NCBI GenBank assembly: GCA_031286165.1
Contig: JAITUU010000051.1
Location: forward strand, 1-54,820
Direction: 5' to 3'
DNA: 54,820 nt
Source of the DNA: Bacteroidales bacterium
Lineage (GTDB): Bacteria; Bacteroidota; Bacteroidia; Bacteroidales; UBA1715
The stretch's first letter is position 1. Every line of letters begins with the position of its first letter. A program made the position numbers and the translations under genes. Below the pieces are notes generated by a model. That model did not search any database, was not told the origin of the DNA, and saw nothing but the letters and a program-made list of their open reading frames with translations. Positions 1 through 7,111 of this stretch are shown here, piece by piece.

Positions 1-632
1 AAAGAAAGGGATTTTTGTACTATTCCCACATAATTTCCGCTTGCATCAAAATTCAAGGAAGTTATAACTTCGCCGTTCTCGTAGTAAATATCTATTCGAT
101 AGCCGGTTGCTGTTTCTTCTTGTTGCCATGTGATTGTAGGAGAAGGATTGTTTTTACTAAATTGTATAGAATAATACGGCAGTTCTTCTTCGGGAAGACG
201 AGCGGAACCCCATAATAATAAATATATAGGTGCATATACTGCAACAGTCCCATATTGTTGCAGGCTCTGATTATCTGGATATGCAAAAACGGCATGAGCA
301 GTAGCATAACCTAAAATAGTTTTTGGATTATCTCCAGCAAAATAGAATTCAAAACCAGATTTGGAAGAAGTAGTAAAAAATTCAAAATTAAACGTTTCTG
401 TAACATTAAGTTTATAAACTTTTATATATGTTCCTCTATAAGAGACTTCTAAATCAATCTGTCCGGAATAGTTTTTAGGAAAATCATTTATTGTTATTTC
501 TTCTGTGTGATTAAGAGCGATAGCGTATTCTGCGGGTATCATATATTCCGGCATATTATAATTCGGACGAAATTGAGCGTATGCACATAATGATACCATA
601 CTCATAATGAATAATATAATTAATTTTTTCAT
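1..632 (-). CDS. exported protein of unknown function, 3' end beyond window
   Basis: An open frame of 210 codons starts at an ATG (complement of 630-632) and runs without a stop off the left edge, so the C-terminus is missing. The first ~20 residues form a signal peptide (MKKLIILFIMSMVSLCAYA, then QF). The rest is polar and beta-rich. Around residues 180-205 a stretch beginning TITWQQEETATGYRIDIYY resembles a fibronectin III-like strand pattern, but I do not recognise a family. It is AT-rich with many AGA and ATA codons. It lies just downstream, on the same strand, of a decayed T9SS sorting tail and its terminator. A secreted or surface protein is likely; function unknown. Confidence 0.8.
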   Translation of the reverse strand, partial: MKKLIILFIMSMVSLCAYAQFRPNYNMPEYMIPAEYAIALNHTEEITINDFPKNYSGQIDLEVSYRGTYIKVYKLNVTETFNFEFFTTSSKSGFEFYFAGDNPKTILGYATAHAVFAYPDNQSLQQYGTVAVYAPIYLLLWGSARLPEEELPYYSIQFSKNNPSPTITWQQEETATGYRIDIYYENGEVITSLNFDASGNYVGIVQKSLS

Positions 633-660
633 GGCATTAAAATTATCGTTAAAAACAAAA

Positions 661-690
661 TGCACATGATGTTATGTAACATCATGTGCA
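661..690 (-). terminator. perfect palindrome acting as a minus-strand terminator
   Basis: Arms 661-674 and 677-690 are perfect 14-base inverted complements with only TG between them. Read on the minus strand the hairpin is followed by a T-rich stretch (TTTTGTTTTTAA). It begins 11 bases after the stop of the small ORF at 702-794 and ends before the start of the gene at 632, as expected for an intrinsic terminator of the upstream unit. Confidence 0.6.
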
Positions 691-701
691 TAGTATTAAA
701 G

Positions 702-794
702 TTATTGAATAATAAGTTTTTCTCTAAACGTTAATCCATTTTGAGAAGCATATACTACATACCAATAGGCTTTTTTAGTAAACAGTTTTTTCAT
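702..794 (-). pseudogene. remnant of a T9SS C-terminal sorting domain (30 codons)
   Basis: A 30-residue open frame from ATG (complement of 792-794) to TAA ends in WYVVYASQNG then LTFREKLIIQ. That is the pattern of the last strands of type A T9SS sorting domains, which usually close with a KxxI-type strand. Such a tail alone would have no mature protein to export. The intact terminator immediately behind it suggests this is the 3' end of a deleted cargo gene. It could instead be a real micro-ORF, but I see no promoter. The region 795-1050 upstream shows no further coding sense on this strand. Confidence 0.5.
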
Positions 795-964
795 AGTAAT
801 AAAATTTATGTAATAACTTAGCGACTTTCATGTGCAAATATACATCAATACATTCCGAAAAACAAGGACATATCTGTAATTTTTTATATGGCAATTTGTT
901 TTTTGCAATATATTCATTATCAGTTAATTACAAAAAAATAGTGTTGGCGTTTTCATTGGCATAT

Positions 965-1050
965 TACTCAGTACTCGCTACTGAATACTACCTACTCTAT
1001 ACCTGAATCTAAAAAAAATTACAATTACCAATTAACCATTTACAATTAAT
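965..1050. repeat. intergenic short-word repeats
   Basis: The stretch mixes two phrases seen elsewhere in the window: ACTCAGTACTCGCTACTGAATACT-like words and TTACAATTACCAATT-like words. The gap 795-1098 has no supported gene. Confidence 0.5.
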
Positions 1051-1052
1051 TG

Positions 1053-1060
1053 TACTTTTG
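1053..1060 (+). promoter_or_regulatory. -7 box for the CLC gene
   Basis: TACTTTTG matches the Bacteroidota -7 consensus TAnnTTTG. It lies 38 bases before the GTG start; no convincing -33 TTG box was seen. Confidence 0.5.
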
Positions 1061-1098
1061 CACTCGTATTCAAATAGTATTGCATTATTTCTCGCATT

Positions 1099-2889
1099 GT
1101 GAAACTTCCGACACAGGCATATTTAACTAAATTTATTCGTTGGCGGCATCAGCACATCAACGATAAGCAGTTTATTTATCTGCTGAGTGTGCTTGTGGGT
1201 TTTATCAGCGGTTGCGCGGCGGTCATTTTGAAATCGCTGGTGCATGGTATTCGCCACCTGCTACACGTGTGGTCGCCATTCAGCGAGGGTAATGTGTTCT
1301 ACTTTTTTCTTCCCATGATAGGAATTGCCATTGCGGTGATTTTTATGAAATATGTGGTAAAATATTCGGTGCGGCACGGCGTACCGGCGGTGCTCTATGC
1401 TATTTCCATGACCAAAGGGCGTATTCGCTGGCACTACACGTTTTCGTCCATCATCAGTTCGGCATTTACCGTAGGTTTTGGTGGTTCGGTTGGATTGGAA
1501 GGTCCAAGTATTATTACCGGTGCGGCACTTGGGTCGAACACCGGGCGGATTCTCAAACTCAATTACAAACAAATAGTGCTGCTCATAGCCTGCGGTGCTT
1601 CGGGGGTAATGGCGGCAATATTCAATGCGCCGGTGGCTGCCATGATTTTTGCCATGGAAGTAATTGTGCTCAATCTTTCATTGGCTACGGTGGTGCCACT
1701 ACTCCTCGCTTCTTCGAGTGCCACCCTCACTTCGTATTTTTTTATGGAGCAAGACGTACTGTTTCACTCCGTAGAACTATTCAACAAAGGTTATGAAATT
1801 ATAGACACGCCCACCTTTATTTTGCTAGGCATTATCACCGGGCTTATTTCGGTGTATTTCAAGCGAATATACGTAAAACTCAATACCGCTTTCGATGACA
1901 TTCCTTCGCCGCGCCGCCGCTTATTTGTGGGTGGCGGATTGTTGGGAATCCTGCTCTTTCTTTTTCCCGCGCTCTATGGCGAGGGCTACGATTTTATTAA
2001 CATGGCTATTCGCGGCGATTATTCGTTTTTGTTTCAGCACTCTATTTTTGTGAGTTTCGAGAAAAGTTTTGCCCTCAGTTGTGTGCTCTTTCTGTGTTTG
2101 ATTTTTGTGAAAGTAGTGGCTTCTTCGCTCACTTTTGGAGCCGGCGGCGTGGGAGGTATTTTTGCACCTTCGCTTTTTATGGGTGCCATGATAGGATTAT
2201 TTATTTCCTTCATTTTTACGCATTTCAATATTCAAGTGAGCGAAACAATTTTTGTGTTGCTCGGCATGTGCGGCATGATAAGCGGCGTAATGCACGCACC
2301 GCTCACGGGGATTTTCTTGATTGCCGATATTACCAGCGGTTATAGTTTGTTTGTGCCGCTTATGATAGTATCGGCAGTAGCATACGCTACGGTGCGCGTG
2401 TTTGAAGAAACATCGGTGTACACCTATTTGCTTGCAAAGCGCAAACAACTGCTCACCCACAATACCGACCGCTCGGTGCTTACTATTATGCGCCTGCGCA
2501 ATGTATTGGAAACCAATTTCAGCACTGTGCCCGAACATGCTACACTGAAAGATTTTTTGGAAATTTTTAAAACTGCCACGCGCGATATTTTCCCCATAAT
2601 AGACAAAGAAGGAAAACTCAAAGGAATTATCAAACTCAACGACATTCGCCACCTCTTGCTCAATCACAAAGCGCACGAACAATTACCAATCCGCACACTC
2701 ATGTACTCGCCTGAACTATATTTTTCACCCAATGACGATATGGCAAAAGTAGTGGAAGTAATTCAAAAAAGCAATCACTATAATTTCCCTGTGATACAAC
2801 CCGATGGCACCTACGTAGGATTTATTTCGCGAGCACAGGTATTTTCGGAATACCGCAAAGTATCGGAATTTTTCTCCGGCGATGAGTAA
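1099..2889 (+). CDS. CLC-family chloride channel with CBS pair
   Basis: A 596-residue inner-membrane protein starting at GTG. The CLC core spans about residues 25-440 with the selectivity motifs RHGVP (92-96), GLEGPS (132-137; E134 is the external gating glutamate) and GVGGIFAP. Two cytosolic CBS domains follow (about 465-520 and 530-590). After FNAP the helix reads FAMEV (residues 183-187), so V187 stands where the proton-transfer glutamate of E. coli ClC-ec1 (E203) would be. Valine is what animal CLC channels have there, so a channel rather than a Cl-/H+ exchanger is inferred. The serine of the GSGIP motif aligns with H93. It is convergent with tsaD. Confidence 0.92.
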   Translation: MKLPTQAYLTKFIRWRHQHINDKQFIYLLSVLVGFISGCAAVILKSLVHGIRHLLHVWSPFSEGNVFYFFLPMIGIAIAVIFMKYVVKYSVRHGVPAVLYAISMTKGRIRWHYTFSSIISSAFTVGFGGSVGLEGPSIITGAALGSNTGRILKLNYKQIVLLIACGASGVMAAIFNAPVAAMIFAMEVIVLNLSLATVVPLLLASSSATLTSYFFMEQDVLFHSVELFNKGYEIIDTPTFILLGIITGLISVYFKRIYVKLNTAFDDIPSPRRRLFVGGGLLGILLFLFPALYGEGYDFINMAIRGDYSFLFQHSIFVSFEKSFALSCVLFLCLIFVKVVASSLTFGAGGVGGIFAPSLFMGAMIGLFISFIFTHFNIQVSETIFVLLGMCGMISGVMHAPLTGIFLIADITSGYSLFVPLMIVSAVAYATVRVFEETSVYTYLLAKRKQLLTHNTDRSVLTIMRLRNVLETNFSTVPEHATLKDFLEIFKTATRDIFPIIDKEGKLKGIIKLNDIRHLLLNHKAHEQLPIRTLMYSPELYFSPNDDMAKVVEVIQKSNHYNFPVIQPDGTYVGFISRAQVFSEYRKVSEFFSGDE

Positions 2890-2920
2890 GCCCCCTAAAT
2901 CTCCCATAAGTGGGATTTTG
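2889..2920. repeat. CCCCCTAAATCTCCC-type dispersed repeat, possible terminator
   Basis: The repeat begins at the CLC stop codon. It contains a short stem (CCCA/TGGG flanked by AATC and ATT) followed by TTTT, so it may also terminate the CLC transcript. A degenerate relative is at 54622-54650. Confidence 0.45.
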
Positions 2921-2961
2921 CGTTCTGAACTATTTCATTTATCATTACACACACTTCACTC

Positions 2962-3015
2962 CTTCGTCATTGCATCTTCATCCCTTCGTCATTGCGAACG
3001 CAGTGAAGCAATCTC
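2962..3015. repeat. CGTCATTGCGAACG-type dispersed repeat
   Basis: A truncated copy (CTTCGTCATTGC at 2962-2973) precedes a full copy at 2987-3015 that reads CGTCATTGCGAACG then CAGTGAAGCAATCTC. The same element in opposite orientation is at 54779-54809. Confidence 0.65.
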
Positions 3016-3036
3016 TCTATTTAGCAATCAAAAACA

Positions 3037-4080
3037 TCACGATTTTTCAGCAAAATACTCGCTCAGCGGAAAGCGAGCGCGAGCGTTCATAGTTTGCGAA
3101 GCAAATTCTCCGCTCACATACTTATAATACGCGGCAACGGCTATCATGGCGGCATTGTCGGTAGTATACATGCGCGGAGGCAAGTATGTTGCTACACCGT
3201 ACGTTTCGCCATACTCATGAATTGCGCTGCGCAAACCGGAATTTGCAGCCACACCGCCGCCTATTGTTATGTGTTTCACTCCGGTTGCCTGCACTGCTTT
3301 GTGCAATTTATGCAGCAACATTCCCACTATGCGGTGCTGAATAGAAGCACACAAATCGGGTACATTTTGTGCTACAAAATTGGGATTTTTTGCAATTTCT
3401 TTTTGCAGAAAATACAATACCGAAGTTTTAAAACCACTGAAACTGTAATCAAAACCTGCAATCTGCGGTTTATTGAACGTAAAGGCACAAGGATTTCCCT
3501 CCTGCGCAAGTCTATCTATATGCGGACCGCCGGGATAGGGCAAACCCATGAGTTTTGCGCATTTATCGAAGGCTTCGCCGGCGGCATCGTCTATAGTTGC
3601 GCCCAGAATTTCCATACGATTGTAATCGTGGGCAAGAATGAGTTGCGTATTGCCACCCGAAACCAACAAACACAAAAACGGGAACTGCGGTTTTGCCGGT
3701 TTATAAGTAGGCGTTTCTATAAAACTCGCCAGCACGTGCGCATGCAAGTGATTCACTTCTATGAGTTTACATCCATGCGCCAGCGCAAATCCTTTGGCAA
3801 ACGAAACTCCCACAAGCAACGAACCGAGTAAACCCGGACCAACCGTGCACGCCACCGCCGAAATATCGGAAACAGTAACTCCCGCCTCGTTCAAAGCCTG
3901 ATGCACCACCGGCACAATATTCTGCTGATGCGAACGCGATGCCAATTCCGGTACCACTCCCCCATACTGTTCGTGAATTTTTTGACTTGCTATGCAATTC
4001 GACAACACCTCCCCACCGCGTATTACCGCAGCCGAAGTGTCATCACACGAAGATTCTATGGCAAGAATTGTTGGATTCAT
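3037..4080 (-). CDS. tsaD: tRNA N6-adenosine threonylcarbamoyltransferase TsaD
   Basis: A 347-residue Kae1/YgjD protein that transfers threonylcarbamoyl to A37 of ANN-reading tRNAs, with TsaB/E/C elsewhere. Features seen are the N-terminal ILAIESSCDDTSAA, the metal-binding HLHAH, the ASGH-type nucleotide loops (LVSGGNTQLIL, GGGVAANSGLR) and TDNAAM near the end. Length is normal for the family. The frame stays open upstream to 4215, but the start at 4080 (MNPTILAIESS) fits the family N-terminus and sits four bases after a promoter box, so the message is probably leaderless. Divergent from the MATE gene. Confidence 0.96.
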   Translation of the reverse strand: MNPTILAIESSCDDTSAAVIRGGEVLSNCIASQKIHEQYGGVVPELASRSHQQNIVPVVHQALNEAGVTVSDISAVACTVGPGLLGSLLVGVSFAKGFALAHGCKLIEVNHLHAHVLASFIETPTYKPAKPQFPFLCLLVSGGNTQLILAHDYNRMEILGATIDDAAGEAFDKCAKLMGLPYPGGPHIDRLAQEGNPCAFTFNKPQIAGFDYSFSGFKTSVLYFLQKEIAKNPNFVAQNVPDLCASIQHRIVGMLLHKLHKAVQATGVKHITIGGGVAANSGLRSAIHEYGETYGVATYLPPRMYTTDNAAMIAVAAYYKYVSGEFASQTMNARARFPLSEYFAEKS

Positions 4081-4084
4081 TGCG

Positions 4085-4092
4085 CAAAAATA
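4085..4092 (-). promoter_or_regulatory. -7 box abutting the tsaD start
   Basis: On the minus strand TATTTTTG is followed by CGCA and then the ATG. With transcription starting a few bases past the box, the mRNA would begin at or next to the start codon. Confidence 0.6.
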
Positions 4093-4100
4093 GAAAAAAC

Positions 4101-4131
4101 TTCGTAATTCGTAATTTGAAATTCGTAATTG
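4101..4131. repeat. TTCGTAATTC intergenic repeat
   Basis: Three imperfect copies of TTCGTAATT lie between the divergent tsaD and MATE promoters. The same phrase recurs at 52588-52624. Confidence 0.55.
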
Positions 4132-4134
4132 TAG

Positions 4135-4142
4135 TATTTTTG
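4135..4142 (+). promoter_or_regulatory. -7 box for the MATE gene
   Basis: TATTTTTG matches TAnnTTTG, with a TTTG at 4115-4118 sixteen bases upstream as a possible -33 element. The start codon is 17 bases downstream. Confidence 0.55.
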
Positions 4143-4159
4143 CCGCAAAACACACAATC

Positions 4160-5509
4160 ATGCAAATCTCAACAAGCGATACTCCGCTCCCATCCTTTCG
4201 CAAAATTTGGAACATATCCTATCCGCTCATGATAGGGCTAATCGCCGAAAATTTGGTGGGAGTAATCGACACGGCTTTTTTGGGGCACGTAGGCGATTTG
4301 GAACTCGCGGCTTCGGCTATTGCCGGCACATTTTACATTATACTCTTTGTAGTGGGCATGGGTTTTGCCAACGGCACACAAATTCTCATAGCACGGCGCA
4401 ATGGCGAAAAACGCCTACGGCAAATCGGCGGAATTTTTGAAAACAGTTTATACTTTATTTGGTTCTTTTCGGCGGTCATTATTCTTGTATCGCTGTTTTT
4501 TTCGCGCTCCATACTTGGCTTCATGCTCAATTCCGAAGACATTCTCAATGTTGCCATGCGCTATTTGAATATTCGCGTGTTCACGCTGTTTTTTTCGCTT
4601 GGATGTGTGGTTATGCGTTCGTTTTTTGTGGGTATAGAATACACCAAATATATTGGCATGGCTGCTCTGGTGGTTGCCTTTACCAATTTTGTGCTCGATT
4701 ATATTCTCATTTTCGGAAAAATAGGATTTCCCGCGATGGGAATTGAAGGTGCGGCATGGGCAAGTATGCTTGCCGAAGTTGCCGGATTTGTATTTTTCAT
4801 AATCATAGTGCTGCGCAAAGTTGATATACGAACATACCGAATGTTCCGCTTCAAACGCCCTAATTTCCACATTATAGTGCAAACTATGAATTTGTCGATT
4901 TTCACCATGTTGCAAAATCTGTTTTCGCTCAGTTCGTGGTTTTTATTTTTTATCATTATTGAAAAAACAGGCGAACAAAATTTGGCGGCGAGCAACATTA
5001 TTCGTAGTTTTTACATTCTCGCCATTTGTCCGCTGTGGGCGTATGGCGCCACAGTGAGCACGCTGGTGAGCAATGCGCTGGGGCAAAATCAAGCAACGCA
5101 CGTACTGCCTATTATTCGCCGCGTGATTCGATTCAGTGTAATTACTTCGCTCATCGTGTATCTGCCGGTGCTTGTGTCGGCACGCGGAATTATGAGCCTG
5201 TACACCGATAGCGCGTATTTGGTTGAAATTGGCTTTAAATCGTTTTACGTAGTGGGATTCGCCATTATTCTTTCCGGCTTTGCGTGGATAATTTTTTCGG
5301 CAATTTCGGCTACGGGCAATACCATGATAGCACTCTTTGTGGAAGGAATTACGCTGGTGTTGTATTTAATTGCGGTGTATATGCTTTCCTCGCACTTTCC
5401 GCACAATTTGGAATATATTTGGAGCGGCGAAATTGTGTATCAAATTCTGCTCGGACTACTCAGTGTGTGGTATTTCAGCGGCACACATTGGCAAAAAAAG
5501 AAAATATAA
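4160..5509 (+). CDS. MATE family efflux transporter
   Basis: A 449-residue polytopic protein with about 12 hydrophobic helices arranged as two MatE halves. The first half begins IWNISYPLMIGLIAENLVG and DTAFLGHVGDLELAA; the second begins near residue 235 (MNLSIFTMLQNLFSLSSWF). These proteins export organic cations or drugs using Na+ or H+; the substrate cannot be read from sequence. The gene stands alone, divergent from tsaD, and ends at a strong terminator. Confidence 0.92.
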   Translation: MQISTSDTPLPSFRKIWNISYPLMIGLIAENLVGVIDTAFLGHVGDLELAASAIAGTFYIILFVVGMGFANGTQILIARRNGEKRLRQIGGIFENSLYFIWFFSAVIILVSLFFSRSILGFMLNSEDILNVAMRYLNIRVFTLFFSLGCVVMRSFFVGIEYTKYIGMAALVVAFTNFVLDYILIFGKIGFPAMGIEGAAWASMLAEVAGFVFFIIIVLRKVDIRTYRMFRFKRPNFHIIVQTMNLSIFTMLQNLFSLSSWFLFFIIIEKTGEQNLAASNIIRSFYILAICPLWAYGATVSTLVSNALGQNQATHVLPIIRRVIRFSVITSLIVYLPVLVSARGIMSLYTDSAYLVEIGFKSFYVVGFAIILSGFAWIIFSAISATGNTMIALFVEGITLVLYLIAVYMLSSHFPHNLEYIWSGEIVYQILLGLLSVWYFSGTHWQKKKI

Positions 5510-5512
5510 AAA

Positions 5513-5545
5513 AAACCTGCTACATTATATTAACGTAACAGGTTT
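5513..5545. terminator. bidirectional terminator between MATE and barrel genes
   Basis: Arms 5513-5523 and 5535-5545 (AAACCTG/CAGGTTT extended by TAC/GTA, one C/A mismatch) are flanked by A-rich sequence on the left and a T-containing right side. It serves two convergent genes. Confidence 0.65.
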
Positions 5546-5572
5546 CTCGTTTCGCATGTAAAATTTTTTCGT

Positions 5573-6445
5573 TTAGAAATAGAAATTCAGGGAAAGATTT
5601 GCGCCCAAATTATCGGTTCCGTAATAAAATCCGCTGCTTTTTGGAGCATATAAATCAGTGTATTCCACAAGCGAATTGCTGATAATGTCCCAACCTTCGT
5701 AGGTAGCACTTACTTGCGGTGTCCATTGATAGAGGAATGAAACGTTCATTTCGCCGCCAAGCGATACTTTTGGCGAGAAAAACCATTCCACACCCACATG
5801 ACCTACCGCTCCCACTGCGTGCGCATTGTCGTAAGATTGTTTCAAAAAGCGGGCATTATCCAAATACCCTGCGCGAAAATAGATATTCTCAAACGTTGTA
5901 GGTGTTTGATTGATTGCAGTAATTGCATTGCCATAGACATAATCAATAGTTGATTTTCCGAAAGCATAGAGCGCACTTGCTGCTGCAAATCCGCGCACAT
6001 TGCGGTAGGCGCGTTGTTTTTCAATTCCTATGGCTATGCTTGCGCCGTTGTTTCTTTGTTTGTAGGTATCTACTACTTTTGCTTGCGAAAGAGGGTCTAA
6101 CACGGCAAGTTTATCGTCTTGCACATAGTAGCGTTCGTTTACCGAACTGCCAAGAAAGCCAACATTTGCACGAAGTGCGGTAGTTTCACCCAACTGATAT
6201 TTACCCATAAGAGAAATACGGGGCAATAAATAGCGAGCAATCGTTATTTCGGTAGCCATAGATTCTTCTATCACGGGGCGAGCAATGGGGCTTCCACCCC
6301 ATGCTGTTGCAAATCCTATTGAAATATCGCCTTTTTCGGGCATATAGCCGGCGGGAATTACCCGCATAGTGCGTTCTTCTTGCTGCGCAAAGGCTGCGTT
6401 GCCCACGCAAAGAAGGGCTGTAAGTATATACAGTATTTTTTTCAT
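5573..6445 (-). CDS. predicted outer-membrane beta-barrel protein
   Basis: 290 residues: a signal peptide (MKKILYILTALLCVGNAAFA), then alternating amphipathic strands and a terminal strand ending NLSLNFYF. The final aromatic residue is typical of proteins inserted by the BAM machinery. I do not recognise a named family; size and strand pattern fit a small porin-like or conserved Bacteroidota barrel. It begins 26 bases after the lipoprotein gene on the same strand, so the two are probably co-transcribed and may act together at the cell surface. Confidence 0.75.
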   Translation of the reverse strand: MKKILYILTALLCVGNAAFAQQEERTMRVIPAGYMPEKGDISIGFATAWGGSPIARPVIEESMATEITIARYLLPRISLMGKYQLGETTALRANVGFLGSSVNERYYVQDDKLAVLDPLSQAKVVDTYKQRNNGASIAIGIEKQRAYRNVRGFAAASALYAFGKSTIDYVYGNAITAINQTPTTFENIYFRAGYLDNARFLKQSYDNAHAVGAVGHVGVEWFFSPKVSLGGEMNVSFLYQWTPQVSATYEGWDIISNSLVEYTDLYAPKSSGFYYGTDNLGANLSLNFYF

Positions 6446-6471
6446 GTCTTCTGTTTTTCTGTGGTTTATAC

Positions 6472-6948
6472 TTAATTAAGGTCGTCCGGAGTTTGAATAA
6501 TACCATTCTCATCGGCAAAAATATCGACAACTTGTATTTCATGCGGCATCAACGAAACTGCGTATGCCGAACCGGAAAATACCGCTTTTCGAGTTATTGT
6601 TGTATTTAGGGCATAATCCGCCTCAAAATTCACCGTAATTATTACATCGGAATTAAGTCCATAACTCGTAGGTACGGAAATTGAATACATTCCGTTTCCA
6701 TCGGTAGTGGTGCTACCCGTTGCAAGTATTCCATCGTCTATCAATATCACATAATTCAAAATTTGATTTGCCAATACCTTTACAAAAAAACTGGTACTTG
6801 CATCGTAACCCGAATTATACGATGCAATACCTTTTACCGTTGCTTGCTCGGTAAATGCACTCACATCAAGTGAAGATTGTTCTTTTTCGCAACTTGCAAA
6901 CCCTACGGCTATGGCAAGTGCACACACTGTTTTTACAATTTTTTTCAT
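6472..6948 (-). CDS. small lipoprotein
   Basis: 158 residues from the ATG at 6948. The frame extends upstream, but this start gives a clean lipoprotein signal (MKKIVKTVCALAIAVGFASC) and follows a promoter box. After the lipid-anchored cysteine comes a single ~90-residue beta-sandwich-like domain containing TTTDGNGMYSISVPTSYG, which resembles carboxypeptidase-regulatory/CNA-B-like folds. Function unknown. First gene of a two-gene unit with the barrel protein. Confidence 0.75.
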   Translation of the reverse strand: MKKIVKTVCALAIAVGFASCEKEQSSLDVSAFTEQATVKGIASYNSGYDASTSFFVKVLANQILNYVILIDDGILATGSTTTDGNGMYSISVPTSYGLNSDVIITVNFEADYALNTTITRKAVFSGSAYAVSLMPHEIQVVDIFADENGIIQTPDDLN

Positions 6949-6974
6949 GTTTATTAAAGTTTTTAAATTATACA

Positions 6975-6982
6975 CAAAGGTA
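6975..6982 (-). promoter_or_regulatory. -7 box for the lipoprotein/barrel unit
   Basis: Minus-strand TACCTTTG matches TAnnTTTG exactly and lies 26 bases before the chosen ATG at 6948. It supports that start over the one further upstream. Confidence 0.6.
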
Positions 6983-7111
6983 CTCTTTTTTAGAAACTTA
7001 GTGTTGAAAATCATAAAAAAATGTGCAATATTGCACTTCTTATTGGCATAAAGATTTTGAGAAGTCGAATTTGTATGCTACTTTTAGCACCGAATATAAC
7101 AATCAAACATC

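Noticed and set aside
3037..4215. Longer N-terminus for TsaD (45 extra residues)
   Set aside because: The extension crosses the divergent promoter and repeat region, and the family N-terminus begins at the ATG at 4080.
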